Source: an uncultured Candidatus Melainabacteria bacterium
Lineage (GTDB): Bacteria > Cyanobacteriota > Vampirovibrionia > Gastranaerophilales > Gastranaerophilaceae
DNA length: 64,000 nucleotides
Direction: 5' to 3'
NCBI GenBank assembly: GCA_950096985.1
Contig: CATNBA010000003.1
Coordinates: forward strand, 38,024-102,023
Position numbers and translations under genes: made by a program. The notes beneath the pieces are model-generated. The model was given only the letters and a program-made list of their open reading frames with translations, was not told where the DNA came from and did no database searches. Position 1 is the stretch's first letter. Every line of letters starts with the position of its first letter. Positions 45,439 through 54,081 of this stretch are shown in pieces.

Positions 45439-46356
45439 ATGGCAAGGAAAAAAGTAATAGAAATTGTTCTCGATACAGAGACTACGGGATTGGATTATAC
45501 AAAAGAGCGGATGGTTGAGTTTGCTGCAGTAAGACTTGAAAACGGTAAAATTAAAGATGAATTTCAAACTTTAATTAATCCCGAACAGCATATTAGAAAA
45601 TCCAGTATTGCAATCCACGGTATTACTCCGGAAATGGTTGAAGATGCCCCCACAGAGGCTGAGGCAATGCCAAAAATTCTTGAATTTATTGGGGATTATC
45701 CGATTGTTGCTCATAATTGTATTTTTGATTATACATTTTTGAATGAGGCTAGTTTAAGAACAACAGGTAAAGAATTAAATAACCCCAGAGTTGATTCTCA
45801 GCAAATGTTTAAAGAAGTTTATCCTGATTTATTCTCACATGGTCTTGAAGCTTTAACTAATAAATTTAATGTTGAATTAAAAAACCACCACAGAGCAATG
45901 GCTGACACTATGGGACTTGCACTTGCTTATCCAAAACTTAAAAAACTTTATTTACAAAAGTATGATTGGGAAGTTAAACAGCTTGATAATGTTGAATATT
46001 TATTCGAAAGATTTTTAAGAATTCAGCAGACAGTAACTACTTTGCAATCAGAATTACAGGATTTGAAATCTGTATTTAAATTGTATTTTGAACAAGGCGG
46101 AGAGCCTGTGATTTCTCAAACAGGTGAAACTCTTGTGTATAATTCAAAACAATCTTTTGGATATGATTTCCAACAGATAAAAGATGTTTTGGAGGAAGTC
46201 GGAGCTTTTGAAAAGGCTGTAAAACTCAATACAGGATTTATTGACAGATTAGTTGGCGGATGTAGGCTTGATGAAGATAAACGTGAAATTATCAAAGAGG
46301 CACGCCATGAAATAACAGAAACAAGAAATATTCAAATAATTAAAGCAGGGAAGTAA
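45439..46356 (+). CDS. DnaQ-like 3'-5' exonuclease (Pol III epsilon-type)
   Basis: VLDTETTGLDYTKERMVEFAAVRL, HRAMADT. Confidence 0.9.
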   Translation: MARKKVIEIVLDTETTGLDYTKERMVEFAAVRLENGKIKDEFQTLINPEQHIRKSSIAIHGITPEMVEDAPTEAEAMPKILEFIGDYPIVAHNCIFDYTFLNEASLRTTGKELNNPRVDSQQMFKEVYPDLFSHGLEALTNKFNVELKNHHRAMADTMGLALAYPKLKKLYLQKYDWEVKQLDNVEYLFERFLRIQQTVTTLQSELQDLKSVFKLYFEQGGEPVISQTGETLVYNSKQSFGYDFQQIKDVLEEVGAFEKAVKLNTGFIDRLVGGCRLDEDKREIIKEARHEITETRNIQIIKAGK

Positions 46357-46359
46357 AAG

Positions 46360-47754
46360 ATGACAAACAAATTTATTGAATTTTTTAAAGAACCGCAGGC
46401 ACAACCTGTTACAATGAGTGATGATGAAGTAAAAAAGACTTATGCGCATTTCAGATGGAGAATTTTTTATTCAAGCTTTATTGCTTATGTAGTTTTTCAT
46501 ATATGCCGTAAAAATATTGCGGTTGCATTGCCTTCAATGGGTGAAGCCTTACATCTTTCAAATACTGAATTAGGTCTTTTGGGCTCTACATTATATGTTA
46601 CCTATGGTATAGGTAAATTTATAAACGGGGTTATTGCCGATAAAGCCAATGTAAGAACATTTTTGCCGACAGCTTTAATTCTTTCTGCAATTTGTAATAT
46701 TTGTTTTGCATTAAGTGCTGTATTTATTACTCCGGGACATGTTTCATTCTTTGGATTACCTTCTGCAACAATTTTATTGTGGGTTATGGCATTTTTCTGG
46801 GGTGCTAACGGTTGGTTTCAATCTTGCGGATTTCCTCCTGTTGCAAAAAGTTTATCGTACTGGTTCTCAAATTCCGAACGCGGTACAAAATGGTCATTGT
46901 GGTCAACTTCTCACCAGATTGGTGTATTTGCCGCTGTTATGATTTCAGGTTTTGTTATTGATAAGTTTGGTTGGATGGCTGCATTTTATATTCCCGCAAT
47001 AATTTGTATTATTGTTGGTTTCTGGTTATTTGACAGATTAAGAGATAAACCGCAGACAATAGGTTTACCGGATGTTGAAAAATTTAGAGAAGAACCGGTT
47101 AAATGTGAAGAACCTGAAGAAGATGAGGACACACGCTCATATTTCCAAATCTTTAAAGAAAATATTTTGTGCAATCCTGTTATTTGGATGCTTGCTATTG
47201 CTTATATTTTTGTATACATCATTCGTTTCGGTACGGAAGATTGGCTTGTAAAATATCTTGTAGAAGTTAAAGGCAACTCTTTAACTCTTGCAAGTTCTAA
47301 ATTAAGTTCATTGGCACTTGTTGGTGCAGGCGGAGCTATTTTTGCCGGTGTAATATCAGATAAAATTTATAAAGGAAACAGAACTCCTATTAACATTATT
47401 TTCTTGTTATGTTTGATATTAAGTTTGCTTGCATTTGCAGCTAACCCTGCCGAAAATAATCTTATGGACTTTATTTATGCAGCGATGATAGGTGTGTTTA
47501 CTGCCGGACCTCAAATGTTGATTGGCGGACTTTGCGCAGTTGAAAGCAGTTCTAAAAAAGTTGCATCTGCATCTATCGGATTTACCGGAATTTTTGGTTA
47601 TATAGGTGCTGCACTTTCATCAAGCGGTACGGGTCTGGTTGTAGATAAGTTCGGTTGGAACGGCGCAATCGGTTTTTGGATGATTTCTACAGCAATATGT
47701 GTTGTTATTTGTACAATATTGCTTGTGTATGAAAAAATAAGGAAACGTGCATAA
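46360..47754 (+). CDS. MFS transporter, organophosphate:Pi antiporter-like (UhpC/GlpT)
   Basis: Multi-TM, YGIGKFINGVIADKANVRTFLP, GPQMLIGGL. Confidence 0.85.
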   Translation: MTNKFIEFFKEPQAQPVTMSDDEVKKTYAHFRWRIFYSSFIAYVVFHICRKNIAVALPSMGEALHLSNTELGLLGSTLYVTYGIGKFINGVIADKANVRTFLPTALILSAICNICFALSAVFITPGHVSFFGLPSATILLWVMAFFWGANGWFQSCGFPPVAKSLSYWFSNSERGTKWSLWSTSHQIGVFAAVMISGFVIDKFGWMAAFYIPAIICIIVGFWLFDRLRDKPQTIGLPDVEKFREEPVKCEEPEEDEDTRSYFQIFKENILCNPVIWMLAIAYIFVYIIRFGTEDWLVKYLVEVKGNSLTLASSKLSSLALVGAGGAIFAGVISDKIYKGNRTPINIIFLLCLILSLLAFAANPAENNLMDFIYAAMIGVFTAGPQMLIGGLCAVESSSKKVASASIGFTGIFGYIGAALSSSGTGLVVDKFGWNGAIGFWMISTAICVVICTILLVYEKIRKRA

Positions 47755-47762
47755 TATATATA

Positions 47763-47793
47763 AAAAAAGACCGTCATTGACGGTCTTTTTTTT
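47763..47793 (+). terminator. intrinsic terminator
   Basis: AAAAAGACCGTCA-TTGACGGTCTTTTTTTT. Confidence 0.85.
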
Positions 47794-47811
47794 GCGAGTA
47801 TAATAAAATCT

Positions 47812-48363
47812 ATGAATAAAAAATTGTATGTAATATCAGGTTCATCAGGTGTTGGAAAAGGTACTGTTTTAAAAGGATTTTTAGATAGAAACCCTAACTT
47901 TATGCTTTCAATTTCATGCACTACACGTGCGCCAAGACAAGGGGAAATTGACGGGGTAAATTATTTCTTTTTGTCAAAAGAAGAATTCCAAAATTGTATT
48001 GATAATGACAAATTTCTGGAATGGGCAGAGTTTGCCGGAAATCGCTACGGAACTAAGAAAAAATATATTAATCAATGTCTCGCGGATGGGAAAGATATTA
48101 TTCTTGAAATTGATACAAAAGGGGCTTTGCAGGTGAAAAAACAAATGCCCGAGGCTGTCTTGATTTTTATTGCTCCACCATCTTTTGAAGCTCTAGAAAC
48201 TCGTTTGAGGGGACGTCATACCGAAGATGAGGCGACTATTCAAAAACGTTTGAATGAAGTCAAAGTTGAGCTTGAACGAGCAAAAAGTTTTGATAAAACA
48301 ATTATAAATGACGATTTGGAAAGTGCGATTTCACAACTTGAAGCGGAGATTAAAAATGCTTAG
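47812..48363 (+). CDS. gmk: guanylate kinase
   Basis: VISGSSGVGKGTVLKGFL, STTRAPR-like SCTTRAPRQGE. Confidence 0.95.
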   Translation: MNKKLYVISGSSGVGKGTVLKGFLDRNPNFMLSISCTTRAPRQGEIDGVNYFFLSKEEFQNCIDNDKFLEWAEFAGNRYGTKKKYINQCLADGKDIILEIDTKGALQVKKQMPEAVLIFIAPPSFEALETRLRGRHTEDEATIQKRLNEVKVELERAKSFDKTIINDDLESAISQLEAEIKNA

Positions 48364-49525
48364 CGGGAAAACAATACTGCTGGGGATTACAGGCGGTATT
48401 GCATCTTACAAAATTTGTGAGCTTATCAGAATGTACAAACGCGCGAACGCTAATGTTCAAGTTGTTTGTACGCCGAATGCCTTAAATTTTGTAACAAAAC
48501 TGACATTGCAGACTTTAAGCAAAAATAATGTAGCGGTTGAAGAATTTGATATAAAAAATTATAATCCCGAACATATAAGTTTTGCGGATAAAGCTGATAT
48601 TATGGTTATTGCACCAGCTACGGCAAATACGATTTCAAAAATAGCAACAGGTTTGGCAGATAATTTATTAACATCAATTGCCTGTGCGTTTACAAAATCT
48701 GTGATTATTGCGCCCGCAATGAATTGCAACATGTGGGAAAATCCTGTTATACAGGAGAATTTGCGTAAATTGCATTATACAATTCTTAAACCAGAAAGCG
48801 GTTATCTTGCATGCGGTTATTTGGGAAAAGGCAGATTATGCAAGATTGAGAAAATATTTGACAAAACCGTAGAATTATTGAATTATAAACCGCTTACAGG
48901 CAAAAAGATTGTTATAACTTCAGGCGGAACAATTGAGGATATTGATCCTGTCAGATATATTTCAAATTATTCGTCGGGCAAAATGGGGCTTGCACTTGCC
49001 GATACCGCTAAAAATTTAGGTGCTGATGTCACATTAATTACAACAAAAGATGTCTGTAAAAAATATAATGTGGTTAAGGTTAAGTCAGCTTCTGATATGA
49101 AAAATGCCGTTGAAAAAGAATTTAATAATGCCGATTGTGTTATTATGGCGGCGGCTGTGGCAGATTACAGAGTAAAAGAAACTGCTTCTCAGAAAATAAA
49201 AAAAACTGATGAGGATGAAATTAATATTACGTTAGTAAAAAATCCTGATATTTTAAAAGAAATTTCAGCTAAAAAGCAAGGTCAAATTGTGATAGGTTTT
49301 TGTGCAGAGAGTGAAAATTTAATTGAAAATGCCAAAGAAAAAATTGCGAAAAAGGGTTGCGATTATTTAATTGCGAATGATATTTCGCGTAAAGATATCG
49401 GATTTTCAAGCGATTATAATGAAGTTACAATTTTGGATAAAAATGGTGGCATGAAAAAACTTGAGCGCGCCGATAAAATGACAATTGCGCATCAAATTTT
49501 TGAGGAAATTTATGGAAAAGAGTAA
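48356..49525 (+). CDS. coaBC: bifunctional phosphopantothenoylcysteine decarboxylase/phosphopantothenate-cysteine ligase
   Basis: ILLGITGGIASYK, APAMNCNMWENP, SGGTIEDIDPVRYISNYSSGKMG; start at 48356. Confidence 0.95.
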   Translation: MLSGKTILLGITGGIASYKICELIRMYKRANANVQVVCTPNALNFVTKLTLQTLSKNNVAVEEFDIKNYNPEHISFADKADIMVIAPATANTISKIATGLADNLLTSIACAFTKSVIIAPAMNCNMWENPVIQENLRKLHYTILKPESGYLACGYLGKGRLCKIEKIFDKTVELLNYKPLTGKKIVITSGGTIEDIDPVRYISNYSSGKMGLALADTAKNLGADVTLITTKDVCKKYNVVKVKSASDMKNAVEKEFNNADCVIMAAAVADYRVKETASQKIKKTDEDEINITLVKNPDILKEISAKKQGQIVIGFCAESENLIENAKEKIAKKGCDYLIANDISRKDIGFSSDYNEVTILDKNGGMKKLERADKMTIAHQIFEEIYGKE

Positions 49526-50204
49526 AATTGCCAAAAAGATTGAATATTTTGCACCGCTGGAAATGCAAGAAAAATGGGATTGTTCAGGATTTGCTATTAA
49601 GACGGGTCGTGCAGAAATTCAAAAAATCATGTTATGTTTAACTGTTACTAATGATGTTGTACGTCAGGCAAAAGAACAGAATTGTGATATGATAGTTTCT
49701 CATCACCCTTTGTTTTTTGTGCCTTTTGATTGGAAAAATATTGATATTTACTGTGCACACACAAATCTTGATAAGGCACAAGGCGGAACAACCGACATAC
49801 TGATTGAAACGCTCGGTTTTAAAGTTTCTGATGTGGAAGAATTTGTGCGTTATGTCGATACTGAAATTACTGTTGAAAAATTTCTTATGAAACTGAAAGT
49901 GATTTCGCCAAACCTGCGGTATGTGAATAACAACGATGTCAAAACTCTCAAAAGGATTGCGTTTTGTGCAGGTTCAGGTTCGGAATTTATACAAGAAGCA
50001 TATGACAACGGAGCAGATGCTTTTGTTACGGGCGATTTGAAATTTCATACAGCATTAAAAAGTCCTATTGTTGTGTTTGATATCGGACATTTTGAAAGTG
50101 AAATTCTTGTTTTGCCAATATTTGAACGGATTATCGGTGAGGATATTAAATTTATTTATGCAAAAGAAAAAAGTCCGTTTATAAATCTTGACAATAAAAA
50201 TTGA
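49512..50204 (+). CDS. Nif3/DUF34-family protein
   Basis: IVSHHPLFF, CAHTNLDKAQGGTTDIL, DAFVTGDLKFH. Confidence 0.88.
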   Translation: MEKSKIAKKIEYFAPLEMQEKWDCSGFAIKTGRAEIQKIMLCLTVTNDVVRQAKEQNCDMIVSHHPLFFVPFDWKNIDIYCAHTNLDKAQGGTTDILIETLGFKVSDVEEFVRYVDTEITVEKFLMKLKVISPNLRYVNNNDVKTLKRIAFCAGSGSEFIQEAYDNGADAFVTGDLKFHTALKSPIVVFDIGHFESEILVLPIFERIIGEDIKFIYAKEKSPFINLDNKN

Positions 50205-50231
50205 TTGAATATAATAGAGAAGTAGCCATAT

Positions 50232-50303
50232 TGGGGCGTCGCCAAGTGGTAAGGCACCTGGTTTTGGTCCAGGCATTCGGAGGTTCGAATCCTTCCGCCC
50301 CAG
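50232..50303 (+). tRNA. tRNA-Gln (anticodon TTG)
   Basis: TGGGGCG...CCTGG-TTTTGGT-CCAGG...GGTTCGAATCC...CGCCCCA cloverleaf. Confidence 0.95.
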
Positions 50304-50307
50304 ATTT

Positions 50308-50336
50308 TAAAGACCTGTTATTACAGGTCTTTTTTA
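50308..50336 (+). terminator. terminator after tRNA-Gln, overlapping the 3' end of the convergent ATPase gene
   Basis: AAGACCTGT-TATT-ACAGGTCTTTTTT. Confidence 0.8.
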
Positions 50337-52138
50337 ATATATAAACTTCTTAATGAATTTAATATTGCAAGCAGAGTTACACCCACATCTGCGAATACTG
50401 CACCCCACATAGTAATTACACCCATTGTGCCTAATCCAAGAAATAATGCTTTTATTAAAAGTGCAAATATTATATTCTGTTTTACAATTGTCATAGTTTT
50501 TTTAGAAATTTTTATTACAGTAAGTATTTTTGACGGTTTGTCATTCATTATTACAATATCTGATGCTTCTATTGCAGAATCAGAGCCTAATGCCCCCATT
50601 GCAATTCCGACATCGGCTCTGGTTAAAACCGGTGCATCGTTTATACCGTCACCTGCAAAAATGACATTTTTTGCACTTGATGTAATTATTTCTTCAAGTT
50701 TTTGAACTTTATCCTGTGGTAAAAGTTCTGAGTATACTTCATCTATATCCAGTACCTTAGAAATTTTTTCTGCAGTGGATTTAATATCGCCTGTAAGCAT
50801 AACAGTTTTTATGCTTTGCTGTTTTAATTTAGTAATTGTTACTTTTGCATCGTCTTTTATTTTGTCTGAAATCACAATATAACCAAGATAATTATTATTT
50901 TTTGAACAGTGCAAGACTGTTCCTGTTTCATCCACAAGATCATATTGTATGTTGTTATCTTTCATTAATTTTTCATTACCTACAAGTATTTTGTTGTTTG
51001 CAACCAATGCTGAAATTCCTTTTCCTGAAATTTCTTTGTAGTCTGTAACATTCATATCAGGCATTTTGCAGTAATTTCTTAAAGAAATTGCTATCGGGTG
51101 GTTTGAGAATTTTTCAGCATTCAAGACATATTTCACTAATTCTTCTTTAGTAGTTTTTGAAACAATTTTTGATACTTCAAAACATCCCTTTGTAAGTGTT
51201 CCTGTTTTGTCGAAAACCACAGTGCCTGTTTTCGACAAAGTTTCTATAAAATTACTGCCTTTAATTAATATGCCTTGTATAGATGCTCCGCCTATCCCTG
51301 CAAAAAATCCGAGTGGAATTGAAATTACAAGTGCACATGGGCATGATATTACAAGAAATGTTAATGCACGTTCAATCCAAATATTATCATGAGTTATTAT
51401 CGGCAAAACTACGGCAAGTATTAATGCAAGTATAACTACTACTGGTGTATAGTATCGTGCAAATTTTGAGATAAAGTTTTCGGTTTTTGTTTTTTGTTTG
51501 CTTGAATGTTGAACAAGTTCAAGAATTTTTGAAACTGTTGTGTCCTTATACTCTTTGCATACTTTTATTTTTAAAAGTCCGTTTAAATTCAGGCTTCCGC
51601 TGATTGCACTGTCACCTGTTTGTAATGTTTTTGGCATTGCCTCACCCGTAAGGGCTGATGTGTCTATATTGGCACAGCCTTCAATAACAATTCCGTCAAG
51701 AGGAACTTTTTCACCTGTTTTAACAATTATTAAATCATTTATTCTTATTTCATCAGGTGATTTTCTTATCAATGTTCCGTTTACTTCAATGTTAGCATAT
51801 TCTGCACGTAAATCCATTAAGTCAGTAATTGATTTTTTTGATTTATCAACAGCACGGTGTTGCAAATATTCGCCAATTTGATACAAAACCATTACCATTA
51901 CAGCCTCAGGATATTCATGAATTGATAATGCTCCCAACGTTGCAATACTCATTAAAAAGTTTTCATCAAAAACTCTGCCTTTTAATATATTCTTGAAAGC
52001 TTTCCATAAAATATCATATCCAGCAATAAGATATGCACCTAAAAATAAAACCGGATGCAGTTTAAATCCCAAAATAATGAGTATAACTGCAAGTATTACA
52101 CGTTTAACCGGTGAGGTGTGATGATGGTGATTACACAT
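50321..52138 (-). CDS. heavy-metal P1B-type ATPase (CadA/ZntA-like), His-rich N-terminus
   Basis: SCPCALVISIPLG, VFDKTGTLTKG, GDGINDAPVL; MCNHHHH. Confidence 0.93.
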   Translation of the reverse strand: MCNHHHHTSPVKRVILAVILIILGFKLHPVLFLGAYLIAGYDILWKAFKNILKGRVFDENFLMSIATLGALSIHEYPEAVMVMVLYQIGEYLQHRAVDKSKKSITDLMDLRAEYANIEVNGTLIRKSPDEIRINDLIIVKTGEKVPLDGIVIEGCANIDTSALTGEAMPKTLQTGDSAISGSLNLNGLLKIKVCKEYKDTTVSKILELVQHSSKQKTKTENFISKFARYYTPVVVILALILAVVLPIITHDNIWIERALTFLVISCPCALVISIPLGFFAGIGGASIQGILIKGSNFIETLSKTGTVVFDKTGTLTKGCFEVSKIVSKTTKEELVKYVLNAEKFSNHPIAISLRNYCKMPDMNVTDYKEISGKGISALVANNKILVGNEKLMKDNNIQYDLVDETGTVLHCSKNNNYLGYIVISDKIKDDAKVTITKLKQQSIKTVMLTGDIKSTAEKISKVLDIDEVYSELLPQDKVQKLEEIITSSAKNVIFAGDGINDAPVLTRADVGIAMGALGSDSAIEASDIVIMNDKPSKILTVIKISKKTMTIVKQNIIFALLIKALFLGLGTMGVITMWGAVFADVGVTLLAILNSLRSLYIKKDL

Positions 52139-52168
52139 AATATTAACTCCTTATGATAATATTATAGT

Positions 52169-52184
52169 TGAACAACTGTTCAAT
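52169..52184. promoter_or_regulatory. ArsR/SmtB-type operator 1
   Basis: TTGAACAACTGTTCAA. Confidence 0.75.
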
Positions 52185-52226
52185 TGTCAATTGCTATATT
52201 GGCATGTTTTACAAAAGTTTATATGA

Positions 52227-52242
52227 TTGAACAATTATTCAA
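52227..52242. promoter_or_regulatory. ArsR/SmtB-type operator 2
   Basis: TTGAACAATTATTCAA. Confidence 0.75.
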
Positions 52243-52272
52243 CTATGTTATAATATTTTTAAAGAGGTAAAA

Positions 52273-52563
52273 ATGGAAAACAATATTGAACGATTGTCTG
52301 ATTTTTTTAAAGTTATGGGCGACAGTACCAGGATAAAAATATTGTGTGCGCTTGAAGGTAATGGGATGTGTGTTAATCAGTTGGCACAAACTTTAGGTAT
52401 GACAAAATCAGCTATTTCTCATCAATTAAAAGTTTTAAGACTGGCACGACTTGTTAAATCTGAAAAAAAGGGTAAGAATGTTTTTTATTGTCTTGATGAT
52501 GAACATGTTAAAATAATACTTGAAATGTCAATGGAACATATAATAGAGGCTCATCGTGTATAG
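52273..52563 (+). CDS. ArsR/SmtB-family metalloregulator
   Basis: MGDSTRIKILCALEGNGMCVNQLAQTLGMTKSAISHQLKVLRLARLVKSEKKGKNVFYCL. Confidence 0.93.
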   Translation: MENNIERLSDFFKVMGDSTRIKILCALEGNGMCVNQLAQTLGMTKSAISHQLKVLRLARLVKSEKKGKNVFYCLDDEHVKIILEMSMEHIIEAHRV

Positions 52564-53536
52564 TTTTTCAAGGAAAGAATTAATTGATATTTTAAAAGAT
52601 AACAGTCTGAATGATTGGCTTTTTTCATTTGCAGATAAGGTGCGCAGGGAAAATGTCGGCGATGAAGTGCATTTGAGGGGGCTGATTGAGTTTTCAAATA
52701 TTTGCAAGTGTCAGTGTAATTATTGCGGACTTCGTTCACCTAATAAAAATATAGAAAGATACAGAATTGCCCCTGATGATATTATTTTTTATGCTCAAAA
52801 AGCTGTTGAAATGGGCTATAAAACTATAGTTCTTCAATCGGGTGAGGACGAATTTTATTCATGTGATGTGATGTGCGAAATAATCAAAGGGATTAAAAAT
52901 TTTGATTGTGCTTTGACATTGAGTATTGGTGAAAGAAGTTTTGAGGATTACAAGGCGTTCAAGGATTGTGGTGCAGACAGGTATTTAATCAGAATTGAAA
53001 CAACTGATAGAGAGCTTTATAAAAAAATGCACCCCTATATGGATTTTGACAATAGGGTCAGATGCTTGAAAGATTTGAAAACTCTTGGCTATGAAGTTGG
53101 AACAGGTTGTCTTGTAGGTTTACCTGAACAAACATTAGAATCACTTGCAGACGATGTTTTGTTTTTTAAAGAAATTGATGCAGATATGATTGGAATCGGG
53201 CCGTTTATTGCTCACCCGCAAACCCCGCTTAAAGATAGTGCAAATGGTAATTTTATTCTTGCATTGAAAGTTATGGCTCTTACAAGAATCTTACTAAAAA
53301 CTATTAATATTCCAGCAACAACTGCAATGGAAACATTAAACCCGAATGGCAGGATAATTGCACTTCAAAGCGGAGCGAATGTTGTGATGCCGAATGTAAC
53401 TTTACAGAATTTTAGTTCAAAATATGAGATTTATCCTGATAAAAGTTCTTTAAGTGACAGAGATGAGGCTGAGTGTATAATTAAATCTATCGGCAGAACA
53501 ATTTCAAAAGGTTACGGATTTAGAAGTAATTCATAA
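52556..53536 (+). CDS. hydE: [FeFe] hydrogenase maturase HydE-like radical SAM protein
   Basis: EFSNICKCQCNYCGLRSPNKNIERYR, IGIGPFIAHPQTPL. Confidence 0.88.
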   Translation: MYSFSRKELIDILKDNSLNDWLFSFADKVRRENVGDEVHLRGLIEFSNICKCQCNYCGLRSPNKNIERYRIAPDDIIFYAQKAVEMGYKTIVLQSGEDEFYSCDVMCEIIKGIKNFDCALTLSIGERSFEDYKAFKDCGADRYLIRIETTDRELYKKMHPYMDFDNRVRCLKDLKTLGYEVGTGCLVGLPEQTLESLADDVLFFKEIDADMIGIGPFIAHPQTPLKDSANGNFILALKVMALTRILLKTINIPATTAMETLNPNGRIIALQSGANVVMPNVTLQNFSSKYEIYPDKSSLSDRDEAECIIKSIGRTISKGYGFRSNS

Positions 53537-54069
53537 ATTTTTTCTGCAATAATTTTATGTTCTTCTGCTTCGTAATGCAGACCGTCAATTTCGGACGTAT
53601 GTGCGCAGGTGTTAAGGTCTAAAAGTTTACACCCGTGTGTTTTGGCAATTTGTGAATAGATTACTGATAATTTTTTTGATTTTTCGATAGAAGTTTCATC
53701 AAACATTGTTGAAAAAAACGGATGTTTCAGAACATTCTCACCAAGAATTGATGGTGCAACAAGGATTACCGGAGTTGGTGAGATAATATCAATAAGTTTT
53801 TCAATTGCGTCTTTAATATTTGTTTTAAAAAATTTCTGCGTATCATTTATTCCGATTGCCAAAATTACGATGTCAGGGTTGGCTTTCATATAGTCGGTTA
53901 AAAGCTTAGGGCTGTCTGAGAAGGCATTTCTGTTATTTGCGCCAGCCTCAATTATTTCAAATTCGTTTGATAAAATTCCTGTCCAGCGGTTGTTTTTATC
54001 ATATCGTCCGCCTGTCGAAGGAATATATCCGTACGTATTGCTGTCGCCGAAACAAAGAACTTTTTTCAT
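53512..54069 (-). CDS. SGNH/GDSL hydrolase
   Basis: CFGDSNTYGYIPS, AIGINDTQ, DGLHYEAEEH. Confidence 0.9.
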   Translation of the reverse strand: MKKVLCFGDSNTYGYIPSTGGRYDKNNRWTGILSNEFEIIEAGANNRNAFSDSPKLLTDYMKANPDIVILAIGINDTQKFFKTNIKDAIEKLIDIISPTPVILVAPSILGENVLKHPFFSTMFDETSIEKSKKLSVIYSQIAKTHGCKLLDLNTCAHTSEIDGLHYEAEEHKIIAEKIYELLLNP

Positions 54070-54081
54070 TGTTTCATTATA

